The notes under the pieces were generated by a model. It searched no databases. It had not been told where the DNA came from and saw only the letters and a program-made list of their open reading frames with translations. A stretch of DNA of 64,000 nt from contig CACHRR010000001.1 in assembly GCA_902582355.1 (NCBI GenBank), forward strand, positions 106,236 through 170,235, given 5' to 3'. Both the position numbers and the translations under genes were made by a program. Source of the DNA: an uncultured SAR86 cluster bacterium (GTDB taxonomy: Bacteria; Pseudomonadota; Gammaproteobacteria; Magnimaribacterales; D2472). Position 1 is the first letter of the stretch, and the number at the start of each line of letters is the position of its first letter. Below, piece by piece: positions 57,512 to 64,000 of the stretch.

Positions 57512-58351
57512 ATGAATGGCTTTTTGCTTGTAAATAAAGAAAAAGGATTTTCATCAAATGATATTGTTCAAAGAATTAAAAAAAATTTTTTATTGAAAAA
57601 AGTAGGTCATTTGGGCACTTTGGATCCTGAAGCAGAAGGCTTACTGATGCTTGCTGTAAATAGGGCAACTAAATTCTCACAATATTTTTTGAATTCAGAC
57701 AAATCTTATTTTGTAAGAATTAAGCTTGGATTCGTTACAGATACTGATGATGAAACTGGTAAAGTTATAAAAGAATGTGATGTTAGCTGCACAAAGAATC
57801 ATATAAAAAGAGAGATTAAAAATTTCCTTGGCGAATCCTTTCAAAAACCACCTTTTTTTTCAGCATTGAAGCACAAGGGTAAGCCTTTATATTTCTACGC
57901 TAGAAAAGGAGAGTTTATAGATAAAGAACCAAGAAAGATAGAAATAAAACAAATTAAAAATATTATATATAGAGATAAAGTTTGTTCCTTTGAGCTTGTA
58001 TGTTCGAAAGGTACATATATTAGATCATTGGCAAGAGATCTTGGTGAAAATCTTGGTTGTGGAGCTTATATGAAGTCTTTGAAGAGACTTACACAACATA
58101 ATTTTGATGTAAAGAATGCACATAACATTAAAAAGATTTCTATGAAACAGCTAATTAACATTGATGAAGCTTTCAGTGAGCATAAAAGAATAATTCTTAA
58201 TGAGGAAGATTTAAAAATCTTTAAGAATGGAGGAAAAGTATATGTTAATTCAAAACCTAACGACATTACGAGAATTTACGATCAATCAAATGATTTTATT
58301 GGAATAGGTAGCGTTTTTAACAATTACCTCAAACATAAACAACTTGTTTAA
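57512..58351 (+). CDS. truB: tRNA pseudouridine-55 synthase TruB
   Basis: Isomerises U55 in the T-loop of tRNAs. The catalytic Asp38 is in VGHLGTLDPEAEGLLMLAVN; KSYFVRIKLGFVTDTDDETG, QKPPFFSALKHKGKPLYFYARKGE and SKGTYIRSLARDLGENLGCGAYM are the other TruB motifs. 279 aa against 314 in E. coli; the C-terminal PUA-like domain is present but reduced. Order rbfA-truB-rpsO-pnp is standard. Confidence 0.97.
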   Translation: MNGFLLVNKEKGFSSNDIVQRIKKNFLLKKVGHLGTLDPEAEGLLMLAVNRATKFSQYFLNSDKSYFVRIKLGFVTDTDDETGKVIKECDVSCTKNHIKREIKNFLGESFQKPPFFSALKHKGKPLYFYARKGEFIDKEPRKIEIKQIKNIIYRDKVCSFELVCSKGTYIRSLARDLGENLGCGAYMKSLKRLTQHNFDVKNAHNIKKISMKQLINIDEAFSEHKRIILNEEDLKIFKNGGKVYVNSKPNDITRIYDQSNDFIGIGSVFNNYLKHKQLV

Positions 58352-58370
58352 TAAGGTAATAAGTTATAAT
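58344..58370 (+). promoter_or_regulatory. Possible rpsO promoter
   Basis: TTGTTT (58344-58349) and a perfect TATAAT (58365-58370) with a 15-base spacer sit at the end of truB, about 70 bases before the rpsO ATG. The spacer is shorter than the optimum 17, so the call is moderate. E. coli has an rpsO promoter in the same place. Confidence 0.45.
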
Positions 58371-58388
58371 ATTCACACGCTTACTTTG

Positions 58389-58424
58389 GTAATGTGAGGT
58401 TTGCAAAGTTCATTTAAACATTAC
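58389..58424 (+). promoter_or_regulatory. Stem-loop in the rpsO leader (candidate S15 autoregulatory site)
   Basis: GTAATGT (58389-58395) pairs perfectly with ACATTAC (58418-58424) around a 22-nt loop. The hairpin ends one base before the GAGG ribosome-binding site of rpsO. S15 represses its own mRNA through varied leader structures in different bacteria. The placement fits such a site; the function is inference. Confidence 0.5.
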
Positions 58425-58437
58425 GAGGAAAAAAATT

Positions 58438-58707
58438 ATGGCACTATTAAGTGAAGAGAAAGCAAGTATAGTCGATAAATTTAAAAGAAATGAGGGTGAT
58501 ACTGGGTCACCAGAGGTGCAAATTGCTCTTTTAACAGAAAATATTAATAAACTTCAAAGTCATTTTAAAAATCATAACAAAGACCATCACTCCAGAACTG
58601 GTTTAATAAGGATGGTGAACCTTAGAAGAAAATTATTAGCATATCTAAAAAGAAAGAATGCTGATAATTATTCAGAGTTAATCAAAGAACTCAATCTTAG
58701 AGGTTAA
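58438..58707 (+). CDS. rpsO: 30S ribosomal protein S15
   Basis: Primary 16S rRNA-binding protein of the platform, 89 aa as in E. coli. Four helices with [50 protein letters not shown] and [20 protein letters not shown] match the family throughout. GAGGAAAAAAATT gives a clear ribosome-binding site. pnp follows after 26 bases. Confidence 0.99.
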   Translation: MALLSEEKASIVDKFKRNEGDTGSPEVQIALLTENINKLQSHFKNHNKDHHSRTGLIRMVNLRRKLLAYLKRKNADNYSELIKELNLRG

Positions 58708-58733
58708 TATAATATATAAAATTAAGGAAAATC

Positions 58734-60830
58734 GTGGAAAATAATAAATTAGAATCTACTTTTGTAGAATTTCAGTATGGAAATCAAAAAGTAAAAATAG
58801 AAACAAATAAGATTGCAAGACAAGCTACCTCTGCAGTTGTGGTAACCATTGGAGACTTAGTAGTCCTCACAACCGTAGTAGCAAAAAAAGAAGCAGATCC
58901 CAATAAGGACTTTTTTCCATTAGCTGTTTTTTATCAAGAAAAATTTTATGCAACAGGCAGAATTCCTGGTGGATTTTTTAAGCGAGAAGCTAGACCAACA
59001 GAAAGGGAAACCCTTACATCAAGACTAATTGATAGACCAATAAGGCCAATGTTTCCAGACCACTTTAAGAACGAAGTGCAGATCTTTTGTACAGTCATGT
59101 CTTCTGATAAGAAACAGAATCCTGATATTGCAGCAATGATAGGCGTATCAGCAGCATTAAGCATTTCTGGAACCCCATTTGATGGTCCTATGGGAGCAGC
59201 TAGAGTAGGGTTTGTTGATGGTGAATATATTCTTAATCCATCATTTGAAGAATTAGATGATTCTTTCTTAGACATGGTTGTTGCTGGAACAGATGAAGCA
59301 GTGTTAATGGTTGAATCAGAAGCAAAGGAACTTAATGAGGATTTAATGCTTGGAGCCGTATTATTTGGTCATCAGGAAATGAAACCAGTTATTAATGCTT
59401 GCAATGAATTAAAAGCTAAAGTTGGTAATGAAATGTGGGAAATTGAAGTCATTGATAATTCAGATAAGTTCTATAATGAGCTCGAACACAATTTTAAAGA
59501 ACAGATTACTGAAGCCTTTAAAGTTTCTAATAAATCAAAGCGAAATGATGCAATTAAAGTTATAAGGGATAGTATCAAAGAAAAGTATGATGATCTCGAT
59601 GATATTGAAATGGTTAAATTATTGGCGGAATGTAAGAAGCTTGAAAAAAATATTGTTAGAGGAAATATTTTAAATAATAAACCTAGAATTGATGGAAGAG
59701 ACTTAGATACAGTGAGACCAATTTTTGTAGAAACAAATATATTGCCTGGAGCACATGGTTCATCACTTTTTACGAGGGGTGAAACCCAAGCAATTGTTGT
59801 AGCAACTCTTGGATCTTCAAGAGATGCACAACGCATTGAATCAATTGAAGGTGAAGGCACTGATAATTTTATGCTTCATTACAATTTTCCTGCATACAGT
59901 GTTGGCGAAATTGGAATGCCAATGGGGCCAAAAAGACGTGAAATAGGCCATGGCAACCTAGCAAAAAGAGCTATTAAAGCAGTTTTACCAGATTTAGATG
60001 AATTTGGTTACACAATGAGAGTTGTTTCAGAAATAACCGAATCAAATGGATCAAGCTCAATGGCATCTGTATGTGGAACCTCATTATCACTTATGGATGC
60101 AGGTGTCCCAATTTCAAATCCAGTAGCTGGAATAGCCATGGGCTTGATTAAAGAGGGCGATAATTTTGCTGTCTTAACAGATATTCTTGGTGACGAGGAT
60201 CACCTTGGAGATATGGACTTCAAGGTTGCGGGTACAGAGTCCGGTATTACAGCTTTACAGATGGATATTAAAATTTCAGGTATAAATGAATCAATTATGG
60301 AAACTGCTCTAATTAAAGCTAAAGTGGCAAGGAATCATATTCTTTCAATAATGAATGATGCAATTTCTCAACCAAAAGAATTATCCGAAAATGCACCAGC
60401 TATGAAATCTTTTATGATCGATAAAGAAAAAATTAAAGAAATAATTGGTAAGGGAGGAGCTGTTATCAAATCCATGCAAGAAAAAACTGGTGCAACAGTT
60501 GATGTCAGTGATGACGGTATGGTTTCTGTTTTCGGTCAAAATCAATCTGCAATGAAAGACTGCATAAAAATTATTGAAGAGATACTTGAAGAGCCTGAAT
60601 TAAATAAGATCTATAAAGGTAAAGTAGTAAAAATTGTTGAATTCGGTGCTTTTGTAAATATATTACCTGGCAAGGATGGGCTCCTTCACATTTCTGAAAT
60701 ATCTAATGAAAGAACTGAAAATGTTAATGATGTATTAGAAGAGGGTCAAGAAATTGATGTAAAGCTAATAGGATTTGATAGAGGCAAAATGAAACTTTCT
60801 ATCAAAGCTCTCACACAAGCTGAAGAGTAA
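58734..60830 (+). CDS. pnp: Polyribonucleotide nucleotidyltransferase (PNPase)
   Basis: Trimeric 3'-5' phosphorolytic exonuclease of the degradosome. Two RNase PH domains (about 1-230 and 310-545) are linked by a helical domain. [29 protein letters not shown] and the phosphate-binding [15 protein letters not shown] are visible. Then come the KH domain ([21 protein letters not shown]) and C-terminal S1 domain ([31 protein letters not shown]). 698 aa (E. coli 711). GTG start at 58734, with AAGGAA upstream. Last gene of the plus-strand translation operon. Confidence 0.99.
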   Translation: MENNKLESTFVEFQYGNQKVKIETNKIARQATSAVVVTIGDLVVLTTVVAKKEADPNKDFFPLAVFYQEKFYATGRIPGGFFKREARPTERETLTSRLIDRPIRPMFPDHFKNEVQIFCTVMSSDKKQNPDIAAMIGVSAALSISGTPFDGPMGAARVGFVDGEYILNPSFEELDDSFLDMVVAGTDEAVLMVESEAKELNEDLMLGAVLFGHQEMKPVINACNELKAKVGNEMWEIEVIDNSDKFYNELEHNFKEQITEAFKVSNKSKRNDAIKVIRDSIKEKYDDLDDIEMVKLLAECKKLEKNIVRGNILNNKPRIDGRDLDTVRPIFVETNILPGAHGSSLFTRGETQAIVVATLGSSRDAQRIESIEGEGTDNFMLHYNFPAYSVGEIGMPMGPKRREIGHGNLAKRAIKAVLPDLDEFGYTMRVVSEITESNGSSSMASVCGTSLSLMDAGVPISNPVAGIAMGLIKEGDNFAVLTDILGDEDHLGDMDFKVAGTESGITALQMDIKISGINESIMETALIKAKVARNHILSIMNDAISQPKELSENAPAMKSFMIDKEKIKEIIGKGGAVIKSMQEKTGATVDVSDDGMVSVFGQNQSAMKDCIKIIEEILEEPELNKIYKGKVVKIVEFGAFVNILPGKDGLLHISEISNERTENVNDVLEEGQEIDVKLIGFDRGKMKLSIKALTQAEE

Positions 60831-60883
60831 CTAAAATTATTTAAATAAATAGCTCATTATTCTATATAAGTTTAATGTAAAAG

Positions 60884-60908
60884 ATTGTGTTCAATTTGTT
60901 AACACAAT
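60884..60908. terminator. Inverted repeat downstream of pnp
   Basis: ATTGTGTT (60884-60891) and AACACAAT (60901-60908) form a perfect 8-bp stem with a 9-nt loop, 54 bases after the pnp stop and 71 bases beyond the 3' end of the converging tRNA-Met. There is no T-run on either side, so it may be a 3'-end stabilising hairpin or a Rho-independent-like element for either strand. The rest of this 148-base gap shows nothing I can support. Confidence 0.35.
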
Positions 60909-60978
60909 TTGATTCAATGATTAAATTAAGTCTCTATTTGTTCTGTAAACATAAAAAAAACTTAAAAAATAATTTCTC

Positions 60979-61055
60979 TGGTGGCTATGGGTGGAATTGA
61001 ACCACCGACCCCAGCGTTATGAGTGCTGTGCTCTAACCATCTGAGCTACATAGCC
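60979..61055 (-). tRNA. Elongator tRNA-Met (anticodon CAT)
   Basis: 77 nt on the minus strand with encoded CCA. It opens GGCTATGTAGCTCAGATGG and ends CATAGCCACCA. The anticodon loop CTCATAA sits on stem AGCA/CGCT-type pairs without the initiator's three G-C run, and the acceptor is fully paired (G1-C72). It is therefore the elongator form, closely like E. coli metT. A CAT anticodon could also be lysidine-modified tRNA-Ile2, but the body matches tRNA-Met. Confidence 0.93.
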
Positions 61056-61064
61056 AATCGTTGA

Positions 61065-61092
61065 ATGATAATCTTAAAATTGAAAGAGTCAA
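61065..61092 (-). promoter_or_regulatory. Sigma-70 promoter for tRNA-Met
   Basis: On the minus strand TTGACT (61087-61092), a 16-base spacer and TATCAT (61065-61070) lie between the ychF stop and the tRNA, nine bases before the mature 5' end. This suggests the tRNA is transcribed on its own and not only by read-through from ychF. Confidence 0.65.
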
Positions 61093-61097
61093 TTATT

Positions 61098-62186
61098 TTA
61101 AACATTAAACTTAAAATGGATTATGTCGCCATCTTTAACCAAATAATCCTTGCCTTCTAATCTAAGTTTTCCTTTTTCTTTTGCTTTTAATTCTCCTTTA
61201 AACTTTATGAAATCATCGTAATCTATTACTTCTGCTTTAATAAAACCCTTTTCAAAATCTGTATGAATAACTCCAGCTGCATTTGGTGCCAAGAAACCAT
61301 TTTTTATAGTCCAAGCTCTTATTTCATTTGGACCAGCAGTAAAAAAAGTTCTTAAGCCAAGCATTTTATAACCTTCAAAAATAATTTTATTTAATACAGG
61401 TTCTTTCATTCCCATCAAATCAAGATATTCTTTTTTTTCATCTTCTTGCAAGAGAGATATCTCTTGTTCCGTTTTTATCGAAGCAGGAATAACAAATGTG
61501 CCTAATTCTCTAGCAACATCTTTTAATCTATTTAGTTCATCAGATGATTTTTTTGATTCAGAAATATTACCAATATAAAAAGTTGGTTTGGATGACAGTA
61601 ATTGAAACTGATTAATAATTTTTTGTTCTTCATCATTAAACTTCTGAATATTAACTAATTTCCCTTTTTCCAAGTCACATTTTATAAAACTTAATAATTC
61701 ATATTGGTTTTTATTTTCTTTATCATTAGTTTTTAATAATTTTTCACATTTCTCAATTCTTTTATTTACAGACTCTAAATCTGATAGTACTAACTCTAAA
61801 TTTATTATTTCAACATCTCTCTTTGAGTTAACAGAGCCATCTACGTGAGTAATATTTTCATCATCGAAACATCTTACTACATGAGCAAGAGCTGACATTT
61901 CTCTTACGTTAGACAAAAATGCATTTCCTAACCCTTCACCTTCAGATGCTCCTTTTACAAGACCAGCGATATCTACAAGGTCTAATGTAGCAGGAATAAT
62001 CTTTGCTGAATTTACAATCTCATTTATTTTACTTAATCTAGAATCTGGTAAAGGAACTTTTCCTACATTTGGATCAATTGTGCAAAAAGGAAAATTTTCT
62101 GCTGGAATTTGTGACTTGGTCAAAGCATTAAAAAGTGTTGATTTACCCACATTTGGAAGACCAATTATGCCGCATTTAAAACCCAT
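61098..62186 (-). CDS. ychF: Redox-regulated ATPase YchF (OLA1 family)
   Basis: TRAFAC-class P-loop protein that, unusually for an Obg-like protein, hydrolyses ATP; in E. coli it associates with ribosomes and oxidative-stress control. Walker A GLPNVGKST is at residues 8-16. LVDIAGLVKGASEGEGLGNAFL is the switch region, then a coiled coil (about 130-200), YIGNISE, and the C-terminal TGS domain with RAWTIKNGFLAPNAAGVIHTDFEKGFIKAEV. 362 aa from the ATG at 62186 (E. coli 363). The frame is open 15 codons further upstream, but that part overlaps the pth end and does not fit the family. Confidence 0.98.
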   Translation of the reverse strand: MGFKCGIIGLPNVGKSTLFNALTKSQIPAENFPFCTIDPNVGKVPLPDSRLSKINEIVNSAKIIPATLDLVDIAGLVKGASEGEGLGNAFLSNVREMSALAHVVRCFDDENITHVDGSVNSKRDVEIINLELVLSDLESVNKRIEKCEKLLKTNDKENKNQYELLSFIKCDLEKGKLVNIQKFNDEEQKIINQFQLLSSKPTFYIGNISESKKSSDELNRLKDVARELGTFVIPASIKTEQEISLLQEDEKKEYLDLMGMKEPVLNKIIFEGYKMLGLRTFFTAGPNEIRAWTIKNGFLAPNAAGVIHTDFEKGFIKAEVIDYDDFIKFKGELKAKEKGKLRLEGKDYLVKDGDIIHFKFNV

Positions 62187-62190
62187 TATA

Positions 62191-62757
62191 TTATTTTGTA
62201 TGTAAAACTTTTTGAACTGCCTCGAATTCATTATTTAAAATGAGTTCAAAAACATCATCTAGTTTTTTGTAAGAAGAATTAATAACCTTTTTTTCTGATG
62301 GTAAAAATTTTGTAAGAACATAATTAGTAACTTCATCCTTAGAACCTGGATGACCTATACCGATCCTTAGTCTTTTAAATTTTGTTTTACCAATTTTAAA
62401 GATTATATCTTTAAGACCATTATGACCTCCATGCCCTCCGTCAACTTTCAATCTCAAATCTCCTATTTTTAAATCAAGATCATCGTGAAGCACTATGAGG
62501 AGTTCACTATTAAGATTTGTTGATCTAAGTATTTTGGAAACGGTATTTCCTGAATCATTTACATAGTTTGATGGTATTATCCATAAAGCATCTCCCTGAT
62601 GAGATTCAGCAAAATCAGCTTCAAATTTTGATTTATATTTAAATTCTATAGAAAATTTTTTAGAGAGCGCTTGGAGCCAATCCTTACCAATATTATGCCT
62701 TGTTTTATCATATTTTGAACCAGGATTACCAAGCCCAATGATACATATTTTATACAC
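62191..62757 (-). CDS. pth: Peptidyl-tRNA hydrolase
   Basis: Releases peptides from prematurely dissociated peptidyl-tRNA. Active-site residues appear in IGLGNPGSKYDKTRHNIGKDWL (Asn and catalytic His) and LIVLHDDLDLKIGDLRLKVDGGHGGHNGLKDI (Asp, with Asn of the GHNGL motif). RLRIGIGHPGSKDEVTNYVL is the third signature. 188 aa (E. coli 194). Sits between rplY and ychF in the common prs-rplY-pth-ychF order. Confidence 0.98.
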   Translation of the reverse strand: MYKICIIGLGNPGSKYDKTRHNIGKDWLQALSKKFSIEFKYKSKFEADFAESHQGDALWIIPSNYVNDSGNTVSKILRSTNLNSELLIVLHDDLDLKIGDLRLKVDGGHGGHNGLKDIIFKIGKTKFKRLRIGIGHPGSKDEVTNYVLTKFLPSEKKVINSSYKKLDDVFELILNNEFEAVQKVLHTK

Positions 62758-62762
62758 TTAGA

Positions 62763-63476
62763 TTAATTCTCTTCAGAGCTTTCTTCTTTATCAGCTTCTG
62801 AAGGAGAAGTTTCACTTGATTCAGCGGTATCTACTTCACCGTCATCCGATATCTCACCATCCTCATGCTCACCTTCAATTATAGGATCTTCTTCAACAGC
62901 TTTAGGAGCATTTATAGTAACAACCATTTGATCAGTTTCTTCCGTAAGACTAGGAATTTCAGAGCCTTCAGGCAACGATATCTCTGTTAGCCATATTGAA
63001 TCGCCTAAATTTAGATTTTGAATATCAACATCTATAGACTCAGGAATATTTCCAGCAAGACACATAATTTCAATTTCTCGAATTGTCTTCGCAACAACAC
63101 CTCCATCAATTTTTATGCCAGAACATTCTTCTTCATTAAGGAAGTTAACAGGAATATTAACTTTAAGTTTTGTCTTTCTTGAAACTCTCTGAAAATCAGC
63201 GTGAAGAAATTTACCTTTTGCAGGGTCTCTTTGAAGTTCTTTTAAGACAACTTTTTCCTCATTTTCTTGTGTTTTAATAAGTAGCACTTGCGTATAGAAA
63301 AGTTCATTTTCAGATGCTTTTGTTAGTTCATTCAATTTTAATTTTATGTTAAGCGTTTCTTTTTCATCACCATAAACTATTGCTGGAATCATTCCGTCAG
63401 TATTTCTAATTTCACGAGCTTTGTTTGTTCCTGTCCTTTCTCTTGGGTCTGCATTTAATATTATTTGATCTGTCAT
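62763..63476 (-). CDS. rplY: 50S ribosomal protein L25, CTC (long) form
   Basis: Binds 5S rRNA. The N-terminal L25 domain (about 1-90) shows LNADPRERTGTNKAREIRNTDGMIPAIVYGD and VLLIKTQENEEKVVLKELQRDPAKGKFLHADF. The C-terminal TL5/CTC domain (about 95-190) follows (LKVNIPVNFLNEEECSGIKIDGG), ending with a strongly acidic Glu/Asp/Ser tail. 237 aa. E. coli has only the short 94-aa form; the long form is normal in Pseudomonas and most other gammaproteobacteria. Confidence 0.97.
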   Translation of the reverse strand: MTDQIILNADPRERTGTNKAREIRNTDGMIPAIVYGDEKETLNIKLKLNELTKASENELFYTQVLLIKTQENEEKVVLKELQRDPAKGKFLHADFQRVSRKTKLKVNIPVNFLNEEECSGIKIDGGVVAKTIREIEIMCLAGNIPESIDVDIQNLNLGDSIWLTEISLPEGSEIPSLTEETDQMVVTINAPKAVEEDPIIEGEHEDGEISDDGEVDTAESSETSPSEADKEESSEEN

Positions 63477-63484
63477 AATTTCCT

Positions 63485-64000
63485 CTACAAAAACATTTCA
63501 CTTAATGACTCTTCATTGCTTAAACGAGTTATACACTCAGCAATTATGTTTGCTATCGAAATGGTACGTATTTTACTGCATTTTTGAGCATCTTTGCTTA
63601 ATGGGATCGAATTAGTTACTACTAGTTCGTCAATAGAGGAATTTTCAAGTCTTTCTATTGCAGGACCAGATAGAACAGGATGAGTAATATATGCTTTAAC
63701 AGCCTTGGCTCCTTTTTCTTTTAAAGCATTTGCTGCATTACAGAGTGTGCCGGCTGTATCAATTATATCGTCAGGAACAATACAAATCTTGCCTTCTATA
63801 TGTCCAATTATATTCATAACTTCAGACTCATTTGCAATAGCTCTTCTCTTATCAATTATTGCCAAATCAGTATCATCAAGTAATTTAGCTAAGGCTCTCG
63901 ACCTTACGACACCTCCAACATCTGGAGAAACCACAACCACTTCATTTCTATCATTATTATTTTTAATATCATCAACCATGAATTTTGTTGCATAAACATT
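63485..64000 (-). CDS. prs: Ribose-phosphate pyrophosphokinase (5' end outside window)
   Basis: Makes PRPP for purines, pyrimidines, histidine, tryptophan and NAD. Only the C-terminal half is inside the window; the frame is open to the last base, and the Met at 63979 is internal. Visible: [29 protein letters not shown], the PRPP-binding loop [32 protein letters not shown] and the closing [11 protein letters not shown]. Two departures from the usual loop VDDMIDTGGT stand out: V-D is P-D at its start, and the first Gly is Ala. The acidic DD...D and following TL are kept. Confidence 0.95.
   Translation of the reverse strand, partial: NVYATKFMVDDIKNNNDRNEVVVVSPDVGGVVRSRALAKLLDDTDLAIIDKRRAIANESEVMNIIGHIEGKICIVPDDIIDTAGTLCNAANALKEKGAKAVKAYITHPVLSGPAIERLENSSIDELVVTNSIPLSKDAQKCSKIRTISIANIIAECITRLSNEESLSEMFL

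Noticed and set aside
59471..59860. 129-aa minus-strand frame inside pnp
   Set aside because: Antisense of a conserved PNPase domain, composition Ser/Leu-rich as expected for shadows of Glu/Lys/Asp codons; no ribosome-binding site.
62187..62231. 15-codon N-terminal extension of ychF
   Set aside because: It overlaps the end of pth, and the family begins at MGFKCGIIGLPNVGKS, 5 bases after the pth stop.

Overview
The window is a gene-dense, AT-rich (about one-third GC by eye) piece of a gammaproteobacterial chromosome. It reads as housekeeping core from end to end. The families are proteobacterial, and several local orders are gammaproteobacterial: map-glnD-dapD-dapE, ftsH-glmM-tpiA-secG-tRNA-fMet-rimP-nusA-infB-rbfA-truB-rpsO-pnp, rpsB through dnaE, and lptF/lptG divergent from pepA-valS. 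Very short spacers, many 1-14 nt overlaps, frequent GTG/TTG starts and shortened proteins suggest a streamlined marine lineage of the SAR86 type. That placement is inference; nothing here proves the clade. No insertion sequence, prophage, CRISPR array, toxin-antitoxin cassette or defence island was found.

Layout. 1-2477: 3' part of an SNF-family sodium symporter, ratA, bamE (opposite strand), fur. 2484-6813: heat-shock group grpE-dnaK-dnaJ behind a recognisable sigma-32 promoter, with dapB overlapping dnaJ. 6814-25056: one long plus-strand block, rpsB-tsf-pyrH-frr-uppS-cdsA-dxr-rseP-bamA-skp-lpxD-fabZ-lpxA-lpxB-rnhB-dnaE-tilS (translation, isoprenoid/undecaprenyl and CDP-DAG synthesis, outer-membrane assembly, lipid A, replication). 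25070-37486: short alternating units: a crotonase, leuA, holD-rimI, glutathione peroxidase, an ElaA-like acetyltransferase, pepA-valS, lptF-lptG, an RDD protein, a POT peptide transporter and a 42-residue basic ORF. 37464-42793 (minus): map-glnD-dapD-dapE. 42947-52638 (plus): carA-carB-greA-rlmE-ftsH-glmM-tpiA-secG. 52644-60830: tRNA-Leu(GAG) on the minus strand, then tRNA-fMet-rimP-nusA-infB-rbfA-truB-rpsO-pnp on the plus strand. 60979-64000 (minus): tRNA-Met and prs (partial)-rplY-pth-ychF.

The genes combine into a few programmes: protein folding under heat shock; translation from ribosome assembly to initiation; envelope biogenesis (BamA, BamE, Skp, RseP, LpxA/B/D, LptF/G, UppS, CdsA, GlmM, SecG); lysine/diaminopimelate synthesis (DapB, DapD, DapE); and nitrogen/pyrimidine metabolism (GlnD, CarAB, PyrH).

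The points of interest are departures from the textbook versions of core genes: a valyl-tRNA synthetase that stops about 190 residues early; a cysteine-free Fur; holC, accA, folP, ratB and carAB missing from familiar slots; an initiator tRNA with a U1-U72 pair; a tRNA-Leu pointing against its operon; a calcium-loop-like insert in BamA; and a small basic ORF between converging genes. No stretch over 300 bases lacks a gene: the longest protein-free interval, 52639-52949, holds two tRNAs, their promoters and a terminator. I found no convincing undescribed multi-gene system.
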